Assembly (NCBI GenBank): GCA_934565425.1
Contig: CAKTHW010000097.1
Span: forward strand, 1-5,661
DNA length: 5,661 bases
From: an uncultured Oscillospiraceae bacterium
GTDB lineage: Bacteria; Bacillota; Clostridia; Oscillospirales; Oscillospiraceae
Direction of reading: 5' to 3'
The translations under genes were made by a program, and so were the position numbers. Shown piece by piece: positions 1 to 3,940 of this stretch; position 1 is the first letter of the stretch; every line of letters starts with the position of its first letter. Below the pieces are notes generated by a model. The model searched no databases. It saw only the letters and a list, made by a program, of their open reading frames with translations, and was not told the origin of the DNA.

Positions 1-189
1 GTGCAGCGGCTGTGTGGTTCCTTTGCGGCGTCGGAGGGCAGCTTGATCTGTCGGGAGCTGCTGGGGCTTGCCAAGGGCGAGGACCTGGAAGAACCTGCGG
101 TGCGGACGGAGGAATATTATCAGAGCCGGCCTTGCGTGGGGGCTTGCAGAAGGGCGGCGGAGCTTTTGGAGGCGCATCTAACAGAATGA
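1..189 (+). CDS. C_GCAxxG_C_C family protein, 3' end only
   Basis: This is the last 62 codons of a gene whose start lies left of the window; the GTG at base 1 is simply where the frame enters. The fragment contains GSLICRELLG (cysteine at fragment residue 17) and, near the end, YYQSRPCVGACRRAAELLE (cysteine at residue 45). This matches the C-terminal half of the small C_GCAxxG_C_C family, where these would be the last two conserved cysteines. The GCAxxG segment itself is off the window. The family is presumed redox-active or metal-binding, and its biochemical role is not established. Two extra cysteines (fragment residues 5 and 49) are visible. The gene ends at TGA 187-189 and is followed by a hairpin, so it is the last gene of its transcript. 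Family assignment is from the recognised pattern and is fairly confident; function is unknown. Confidence 0.72.
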   Translation: MQRLCGSFAASEGSLICRELLGLAKGEDLEEPAVRTEEYYQSRPCVGACRRAAELLEAHLTE

Positions 190-233
190 GCAGGAGGATA
201 TGATCCGTAAAACATTTGAGCACATGATAACAG

Positions 234-270
234 AACCCCGGCACCTGCTCCGTGCAGATGCCGGGGGTTT
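234..270. terminator. Hairpin terminator between convergent genes
   Basis: AACCCCGGCA (234-243) pairs with TGCCGGGGGTT (259-269), with one bulged G. Inside it CTGC (245-248) pairs with GCAG (254-257) around the loop TCCGT, so the stem is almost continuous. Only TTT follows on the plus strand, and the minus-strand exit is also T-poor. It is therefore a modest rho-independent terminator or transcript-end stabiliser. Its position between the ends of two converging genes suggests it serves both. Confidence 0.6.
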
Positions 271-289
271 CGTATCGGTGGACAGCCTG

Positions 290-1143
290 TCATGTATTTT
301 GATAGGAAAACTTCTGGCAGAGGTAACGGGCGAAACGAGCCGCTTCCTTGGAGGGCGAATTGGGCAGCGCAACACCAAGCACCCGCTTCGTGGGCGGCGT
401 CAGTTCCAAAACGCAAACCCGCTCCGGCAGTTTTTGCAGGCATAGCTGCGGCATCGCCGTCACCCCGATGCCCTGCGCCACCATGGAGATCAGCGTGGAA
501 TCATCGTCGCAATTGACCCGGAGCTGATCTGCCGGGTGAACGGACAGGTAGTTATCCAGCGCATTCATGGGTGCCATAACAAACGGATAGGCGGCAAGCT
601 CCTCCTGTGAGATGCTGTCTCCCTCCGGAGCCAAGGACTCCGGAAGGACCGCAAAATAGGGATCATCCATCAGCGGAAACCACCGGAAGACCCGACAGCG
701 AACGGGATCGCCCAGCGCCAGATCGACCGCACCTGTGAGCAGCCAATCGGTCAGTGTGTTTGTCCCAACTTGAAGATCGAAGGTGACCTCCGGATAAAGT
801 GCGTGGTACGCTTGCAGCACCTTTGGGAGCCACGTGCTGGCAATACTGGAAAATGCCCCGATCCGCAACGGTGCGGATGCGCCGCTGGCGACCTGTCGCG
901 CCCGTTCTGCAAGCCGCGTCAGAGAAGCGTCCGCTTCCATCAGGAGCGGTAAAAGCTCCTCTCCGGCTGGCGTCAGGCGGACGCCGTTATGGTTTCGCTG
1001 CAACACTTTACAGCCCAATTCGTTTTCAAAGCTGTTCATCGCCTGTGTTACAGCGGACTGTGTGCAGTTCAGTTCCAGCGCAGCTTTGCGAAAGCTCCCC
1101 GTGCGGAGCGCTGCCAGCAGGACACGGATTTTATAATCGTCAT
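290..1143 (-). CDS. LysR-family transcriptional regulator with apparent 5' frameshift
   Basis: This encodes a LysR-type DNA-binding regulator. The uninterrupted frame from about 1138 down to the TGA at 290-292 codes for 282 residues. It starts with a winged-helix domain (KIRVLLAALRTGSF, then CTQSAVTQAMNSFENELG, then GVRLTPAGEELLP), followed by a linker helix and the effector-binding domain (from PLRIGAFSSIASTWLPKVLQ). The length is normal for the family. Start problem: the helix-turn-helix frame has no ATG, GTG or TTG after an in-frame TGA at 1145-1147. The first in-frame ATG, at 1039, would discard the whole recognition helix. A good GGAG (1150-1153) lies 6 nt before an ATG at 1141-1143, but that ATG is one base out of frame. 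Adding one base after it gives M-T-D-Y-K-I-R, a normal-looking start. The gene is therefore either frameshifted or carries a sequencing error. It is divergent from csaA-eamA and probably regulates it and itself (inference). The ligand is unknown. Confidence 0.85.
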
Positions 1144-1160
1144 ATCATTCTCCGAGATAA

Positions 1161-1175
1161 ATAAGGTTTCCTTAT
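1161..1175. promoter_or_regulatory. LysR-type operator dyad, distal site
   Basis: ATAAGG-TTT-CCTTAT is a perfect 6-bp inverted repeat. It contains T1162-N11-A1174, the core pattern of LysR-family binding sites. It lies between the divergent lysR and csaA genes, centred about 64 bp before the inferred csaA transcription start. That is where the high-affinity recognition site normally sits. Binding by the adjacent regulator is inferred, not shown. Confidence 0.55.
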
Positions 1176-1198
1176 ATCCCGATCATACATTCTGTCTT
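1171..1198 (-). promoter_or_regulatory. Candidate promoter for the lysR gene
   Basis: Read on the minus strand there is AAGACA (plus positions 1193-1198), a 16-nt spacer, then TATAAG (plus positions 1171-1176). These are 4/6 and 5/6 matches to the sigma-A boxes. The -10 box overlaps the inverted repeat at 1161-1175, which would suit negative autoregulation, common among LysR proteins. The expected transcript starts about 20 nt before the ATG at 1143. Found by eye. Confidence 0.42.
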
Positions 1199-1210
1199 TG
1201 CAAAATGCAA
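1198..1210. promoter_or_regulatory. LysR-type operator dyad, promoter-proximal site
   Basis: TTGCA-AAA-TGCAA is a perfect 5-bp inverted repeat with T1198-N11-A1210, a second LysR-type pattern. It overlaps the -35 boxes of both divergent promoters. Its centre is 36 bp from the centre of the 1161-1175 dyad, a spacing typical of the activation site that accompanies a recognition site. The two dyads differ in sequence, as is usual for such site pairs. Confidence 0.42.
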
Positions 1211-1225
1211 TACCTGCGGTACACT
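1198..1225 (+). promoter_or_regulatory. Candidate promoter for csaA-eamA
   Basis: TTGCAA (1198-1203), a 16-nt spacer and TACACT (1220-1225) match sigma-A boxes at 4/6 and 4/6. The slightly short spacer and imperfect -10 suggest a weak promoter that needs an activator, in keeping with the LysR-type dyads around it. The predicted start is near 1232, giving a leader of about 20 nt. Confidence 0.45.
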
Positions 1226-1252
1226 TTATGTGGAAAGTTGAGGTGCATGACC

Positions 1253-1582
1253 ATGATAACCATTGAAGATTTTGACAAAGTACAGATCTGTGCAGGAACA
1301 GTCACATCCGTTTCCATCAACAAGAAGGCGCGTAAGCCAGCCTATAAGGTCACGTTGGACTTTGGCCCGGAACTGGGGGAAAAGACCTCCTCCGCACAGC
1401 TGACAGAGCTTTATCGACCGGAGGATCTATTGGGAAAGCAGCTCATTTGCTGCGTCAATCTGGAGCCCATGCACATTGGGAGCGTCAAGAGCGAGGTCCG
1501 CATTCTGGGAACTGATTCCAAACAGGGGGTTGTCCTGCTTACCCCGATGGAGCCGGTAGAAAACGGAGATCCAGTCTTTTGA
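1253..1582 (+). CDS. csaA: CsaA-like protein with tRNA-binding domain
   Basis: This is a 109-residue single-domain protein of the CsaA family (tRNA_bind, OB-fold). The B. subtilis member has about the same length and has been described as a chaperone assisting protein export; the fold also binds tRNA-like ligands. Family signatures are TIEDFDKVQICAGTV at the N-terminus, ARKPAYKVTLDFG, KTSSAQLTELY, and HIGSVKSEVRILG followed by GVVLLTPMEPVENGDPVF at the end. Start choice: GAGG at 1240-1243 lies 9 nt before the ATG at 1253 but only 3 nt before the in-frame ATG at 1247, and M-I-T-I-E-D-F aligns with the family start. The 1247 start (111 residues) remains possible. The gene lies first in an operon with the exporter gene, whose TTG start overlaps this stop codon. 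The true role of CsaA beside a small-molecule exporter is unclear; identity is confident, cellular function less so. Confidence 0.88.
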   Translation: MITIEDFDKVQICAGTVTSVSINKKARKPAYKVTLDFGPELGEKTSSAQLTELYRPEDLLGKQLICCVNLEPMHIGSVKSEVRILGTDSKQGVVLLTPMEPVENGDPVF

Positions 1583-2553
1583 GACAGAAAAACACGACTT
1601 TTGAGCGCGGCGCGGTCCTGATTTTGATTGCCGGCTGCCTGTGGGGGAGCATCGGGCTGTTCATCCGGCTGATGTCCGATGCGGGTGCCTCCGCCGCGAC
1701 CATCAGCTTTTTGCGCATGGCATTCGCTTTTGTGATCCTGCTGGTGGTCACGGTCATCCGCTCCGGTATTTCAGCGTTCCGTGTCAGTCGAAGGGTCCTT
1801 TTCTTCAGTGCACTGCTGGGGCTGGTCTGTCACGGCGTTTACAACGTCTTTTACAGCTGGGCTGTGGTGCGGATCGGTGTGACGGTCAGCGCGGTATTGT
1901 TGAATGTGGCGCCCGTTTTCACCGCGATCCTTTCCGCGATTTTCTTCCATGAGCGGGTCACTTCCCGCAAGTGCATGGCCCTCTTTATCAATGTCCTCGG
2001 CTGTGTGCTGGCAGCCACCGGCGGACAATTTACAGCCGCTTCGCTGTCCATTTCGGGCATCCTCTTCGGCGTTGCATCTGGACTCTGCTATGCTCTGACC
2101 GCCATCTTCGGAAAGCTCGCCGGAGAGGACAGCGATCCGTTTGTTGTCAGCACCTACAGCTACCTGTTCGCAGCACTGTTTCTGGCTGTGTTCCTGCGTC
2201 CGTGGGAGACACCGATCACGCTTACCCTCCCTATCGTGTGGCTTGGATTTCTCTATGCGCTGATCCCCACAGCAATCGGCTATCTGTTCTATTATCAAGG
2301 CGTGCAGCAAATACGGGAAAGCAGCAAGGTTCCCGTCATCGCTTCAATGGAGACGGTGACAGCAGCCATCCTTGGTGTGCTGGTACTCAGTGAGAAGCTG
2401 ACCGCCCTGCACTACCTGGGAATCGCCGTCGTGATGGCTTCCATTGTATTGATGCAGCGCAACAAGAGCGCATCTGATGCGACAATAAAGGATGCCGATT
2501 CCATATCAACAGACTGCGTGAGAGCACCAACGAAGACCGATGCAAATTTGTAG
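1579..2553 (+). CDS. EamA/DMT-superfamily transporter
   Basis: This is a 324-residue inner-membrane protein of the drug/metabolite transporter superfamily with two EamA repeats. About ten hydrophobic segments can be read. In the first repeat they lie near residues 11-31, 41-61, 73-95, 100-122 and 131-149. In the second they lie near 156-178, 185-206, 215-241, 248-268 and 273-291. Typical landmarks are GCLWGSIGLFIRLM at the start of repeat 1, LLNVAPVFTAILSAIFFHERVT at the end of TM4, and METVTAAILGVLVLSEKLT at the matching point of repeat 2. A hydrophilic tail of about 30 residues follows the last helix. The start is TTG at 1579, overlapping the csaA stop as TTGA, with GGAG at 1565-1568. This implies translational coupling. 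Members export amino acids, metabolites or drugs; the substrate here cannot be told from sequence. The adjacent LysR gene suggests inducible efflux. Confidence 0.87.
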   Translation: MRQKNTTFERGAVLILIAGCLWGSIGLFIRLMSDAGASAATISFLRMAFAFVILLVVTVIRSGISAFRVSRRVLFFSALLGLVCHGVYNVFYSWAVVRIGVTVSAVLLNVAPVFTAILSAIFFHERVTSRKCMALFINVLGCVLAATGGQFTAASLSISGILFGVASGLCYALTAIFGKLAGEDSDPFVVSTYSYLFAALFLAVFLRPWETPITLTLPIVWLGFLYALIPTAIGYLFYYQGVQQIRESSKVPVIASMETVTAAILGVLVLSEKLTALHYLGIAVVMASIVLMQRNKSASDATIKDADSISTDCVRAPTKTDANL

Positions 2554-2577
2554 TGTAAATCAGAGCCTTGGTATGAT
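2548..2577 (+). promoter_or_regulatory. Possible promoter for the phosphatase gene
   Basis: TTGTAG (2548-2553), an 18-nt spacer and TATGAT (2572-2577) form a weak sigma-A match. The -35 overlaps the eamA stop codon and the -10 lies in the left arm of the hairpin at 2564-2602. If used, the transcript would start near 2584, inside the hairpin loop, and would contain only the right arm. The small hairpin at 2597-2611 could then form. Confidence 0.25.
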
Positions 2578-2602
2578 ACAATGAGTGTGTCATATCAAGG
2601 CT
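2564..2602 (+). terminator. Long hairpin ending the csaA-eamA transcript
   Basis: Bases 2564-2580 pair with 2586-2602 over 17 consecutive positions (15 Watson-Crick pairs plus G2571-T2595 and T2577-G2589) around the loop ATGAG. It starts 10 nt after the eamA stop. No U-run follows directly; the next T-run is TTTT at 2610-2613, after a short second hairpin. It therefore looks like a transcript-end or regulatory hairpin more than a standard intrinsic terminator. Confidence 0.5.
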
Positions 2603-2613
2603 TGACGCCTTTT
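2597..2613 (+). promoter_or_regulatory. Alternative small hairpin with T-run
   Basis: AAGGC (2597-2601) pairs with GCCTT (2607-2611) around the loop TTGAC and ends in TTTT (2610-2613). The left arm is also the right end of the large hairpin stem, so the two structures are mutually exclusive. This resembles a terminator/antiterminator pair, but the 5-bp stem is short. Confidence 0.3.
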
Positions 2614-2630
2614 GAAGGGGTATAAACGCA

Positions 2631-3083
2631 ATGATTCACATACTTTTTATCTGCCATGGAAATATTTGTCGCTCCCCAATGGCTGAGTTCATCCTAAAGG
2701 ACATGGTAGCCACCCGCGGCATCGCAGACCAATTTGACATCGCCTCCGCGGCCACCAGTCGGGAGGAGATCGGCAACCCGGTGTACCCGCCTGCGGTGCG
2801 GGAGCTGGCGCGGCATGGCATCTCCGCCGCTGGGAAGACCGCTCGGCAGCTGCGGCGGGAGGACTATGACCGGTACGACTATCTGCTGGCTATGGAGGCG
2901 TACAATCTGCCCAACGCCATGCGCATTTTGAAGTCCGACCCGGAGGGCAAGCTCAAGCTGCTGCTGGACTTCACCGACGCCCCCGGCGACATCGCCGACC
3001 CCTGGTACTGTGGCCACTTCGACCGGACCTATGCGGACATCACACGGGGCTGCGAGGGGCTTTTGGCTCATCTGGGCTTCTGA
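2631..3083 (+). CDS. Low-molecular-weight protein tyrosine phosphatase
   Basis: This is a 150-residue cytoplasmic phosphatase of the LMW-PTP family, the usual length. The P-loop near the N-terminus is C8-H-G-N-I-C-R14-S15, fitting the CX5R(S/T) signature with C8 as nucleophile and R14 as phosphate binder. The general acid is D123 in D123-P-W-Y, followed by the usual C-terminal helix. Position 12 is isoleucine. In the related arginine phosphatase YwlE this P-loop position is threonine, so phosphotyrosine is the more likely substrate (inference from known specificity determinants). AAGGGG at 2615-2620 lies 10 nt before the ATG, slightly far but the only plausible ribosome site. The gene stands alone, between a hairpin region and a strong terminator, with no tyrosine kinase or capsule gene in view. 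Its codons are strongly GC-ending, unlike the csaA block before it. Confidence 0.9.
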   Translation: MIHILFICHGNICRSPMAEFILKDMVATRGIADQFDIASAATSREEIGNPVYPPAVRELARHGISAAGKTARQLRREDYDRYDYLLAMEAYNLPNAMRILKSDPEGKLKLLLDFTDAPGDIADPWYCGHFDRTYADITRGCEGLLAHLGF

Positions 3084-3092
3084 TTCTGCTGG

Positions 3093-3128
3093 AAAAACCG
3101 TCTGTTTCCCCGGAAACAGACGGTTTTT
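3093..3128 (+). terminator. Strong rho-independent terminator after the phosphatase gene
   Basis: AAAAACCGTCTGTTTC (3093-3108) pairs perfectly with GAAACAGACGGTTTTT (3113-3128) around a CCCG loop. The right arm ends in five Ts. Because the left arm starts with five As, it could act in both directions. It begins 9 nt after the stop codon. Confidence 0.92.
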
Positions 3129-3150
3129 GTCCGGTCTGGTCGGCTTTTTC

Positions 3151-3179
3151 TTGTATTCACGCCCTTTTCTTGTTATAAT
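3151..3179 (+). promoter_or_regulatory. Extended -10 sigma-A promoter for the Gx transporter gene
   Basis: TTGTAT (3151-3156), a 17-nt spacer and a perfect TATAAT (3174-3179) are present, the latter preceded by TG at 3171-3172 (TGTTATAAT, extended -10). The predicted start is near 3186, which leaves a leader of about 80 nt before the ATG at 3267. No clear riboswitch fold is visible in that leader. Confidence 0.75.
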
Positions 3180-3266
3180 TAAGGTATCTTTTTACTATGG
3201 TATAGCAATCACCCCAAACCCGGACCGCTCGCCCGTCCCGGCGGCGCAGAGAAGGAGATGGCATCC

Positions 3267-3761
3267 ATGAAGGCAAAGAAAGTGGCGGCTTATGGCATTT
3301 TGGTGGCGCTGGCCATCGCGCTGAGCTATTTGGAGAACCTCATCCCGTGGACGGTAGCCGCCCCCGGTGTGAAGTTGGGGCTGGCCAACACGGTGACCAT
3401 CTTTGCCCTCTACCGGCTGAGCTTTCGGGACGCCTGTGCCATCTCCCTGCTGCGGGTGCTGCTGGTGGGCATTCTGTTCGGCAACGCCTTCAGCCTGGCG
3501 TTCAGCGCTGCCGGCGCCATCGTCAGCTTGGCGGTGATGCTCCCCCTGAGCCGTGCCCATCCGGACAACACCATCCTGGTCTGTGTGGCCGGTGGGGTGG
3601 CCCACAACGCTGGGCAGATCTTGGCCGCTGGGCTGCTGACCCACGCCTGGCAGATCGCCTGGTATTTCCTCGTCCTCTGCCTGACCGGCATCCTGGCTGG
3701 CATCGGCATCGGCCTGCTCTCCGCCTTCGTCCTGCGGCAGACCCGGCACTTCGTTTTGTGA
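3267..3761 (+). CDS. Gx transporter family protein (heptaprenyl diphosphate synthase component I-like)
   Basis: This is a 164-residue integral membrane protein that I place in the Gx transporter / Hpre_diP_synt_I family. Family landmarks are E23 and P27 in YLENLIPW, PG-x-K-LGLAN at residues 33-41, R63 and the glycines G68 and G72 in RVLLVGILFG, FSAAGAIVSLAVM, and A-H-N-A-G-Q at 112-117. Hydrophobic segments lie near residues 7-22, 38-50, 57-72, 78-94, 102-124 and 132-157. The old name comes from similarity to a heptaprenyl diphosphate synthase subunit. The topology resembles small-substrate transport components instead, and the true substrate is not known. Start choice: AAGGAG (3252-3257) directly abuts the ATG at 3258 but lies 9 nt before the ATG at 3267, so 3267 is preferred. 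It has its own promoter and terminator. The FMN-binding or NusG-like partners often found beside this family are absent here. Confidence 0.83.
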   Translation: MKAKKVAAYGILVALAIALSYLENLIPWTVAAPGVKLGLANTVTIFALYRLSFRDACAISLLRVLLVGILFGNAFSLAFSAAGAIVSLAVMLPLSRAHPDNTILVCVAGGVAHNAGQILAAGLLTHAWQIAWYFLVLCLTGILAGIGIGLLSAFVLRQTRHFVL

Positions 3762-3765
3762 CCAT

Positions 3766-3800
3766 AGGGGTCTCCCCCGTTCGCCCTGGGGAGACCCTTT
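3766..3800 (+). terminator. Rho-independent terminator after the Gx transporter gene
   Basis: GGGTCTCCCC (3768-3777) pairs perfectly with GGGGAGACCC (3788-3797), with a 10-nt loop, then TTTGTCTGTTTTC. The stem may extend by a G-T and an A-T pair. It begins 4 nt after the stop codon. Confidence 0.85.
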
Positions 3801-3812
3801 GTCTGTTTTCAA

Positions 3813-3827
3813 CAAACTGCCAGTTTG
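3813..3827. repeat. Perfect inverted repeat, possible operator
   Basis: CAAACTG-C-CAGTTTG is a perfect 7-bp dyad with a 1-nt centre. It lies 15 bp upstream of the -35 box of the next gene and after the preceding terminator. Size and position suit a dimeric repressor or activator site, but no binding family was recognised. Confidence 0.35.
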
Positions 3828-3842
3828 CCCATGGGTTACTGC

Positions 3843-3871
3843 TTGCTATTCCAGTGGAATTCGGTTAGAAT
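3843..3871 (+). promoter_or_regulatory. Sigma-A promoter for the activase gene
   Basis: TTGCTA (3843-3848), an optimal 17-nt spacer and TAGAAT (3866-3871) match the consensus at 4/6 and 5/6. The predicted start is near 3878, which leaves an A/T-rich leader of about 60 nt. A palindrome occupies the spacer (see 3848-3860). Confidence 0.65.
3848..3860. promoter_or_regulatory. Palindrome between -35 and -10, possible operator
   Basis: ATTCCA-G-TGGAAT is a perfect 6-bp inverted repeat lying almost wholly in the spacer of the promoter at 3843-3871. A protein bound there would block RNA polymerase, so a repressor site is the natural reading. It has a 1-nt centre like the upstream dyad at 3813-3827 but a different sequence. 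Confidence 0.4.
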
Positions 3872-3902
3872 TGAGGGCGAACCAAAAAATCTTACAAATT
3901 TT

Positions 3903-3921
3903 TTCACATTTTTGATGTGAA
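3903..3921 (+). promoter_or_regulatory. Leader inverted repeat before the activase gene
   Basis: TTCACAT (3903-3909) pairs with ATGTGAA (3915-3921) around TTTTG in the predicted leader. The overlapping TTTTCAC (3901-3907) can alternatively pair with GTGAAAA (3931-3937), which includes part of the ribosome-binding site AGGTGA (3929-3934). It may be an operator half-site pair or an RNA switch; both readings are tentative. Confidence 0.3.
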
Positions 3922-3940
3922 CTGTTTTAGGTGAAAATGT

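Noticed and set aside
200..445. An 81-codon plus-strand frame with AGGAGG just upstream
   Set aside because: AGGAGG (192-197) is only 2 nt from the ATG. The frame runs through the terminator hairpin and then antisense into the lysR gene, and the product shows no family features.
290..1039. lysR start at the ATG at 1039
   Set aside because: This start would remove the conserved helix-turn-helix, which is plainly encoded in the same frame upstream, and has no good ribosome site. It is a fallback start caused by the frameshift.
989..1246. Upstream extension of the csaA frame to an ATG at 989
   Set aside because: The extra residues are antisense to the lysR helix-turn-helix region and cross the divergent promoters. 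The CsaA family starts at the MITIEDF position and has a ribosome site there.
1771..2310. A 179-codon minus-strand frame opposite the exporter
   Set aside because: It is a mirror of membrane-helix codons with a hydrophilic, repetitive product and no ribosome site of note. The plus-strand EamA match is clear.
3258..3266. ATG at 3258 as start of the Gx transporter gene
   Set aside because: AAGGAG ends immediately before it (zero spacing), whereas the ATG at 3267 has ideal spacing and gives a typical M-K-A-K-K start.
3186..3266. Possible riboswitch in the Gx transporter leader
   Set aside because: The leader is about 80 nt, with no strong multi-stem fold or known aptamer motif visible by eye.
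3195..3815. A 206-codon minus-strand frame opposite the Gx transporter gene
   Set aside because: The product is low-complexity (Gln/Gly/Asp-rich), crosses the terminator, promoter leader and gene of the opposite strand, and shows no domain.
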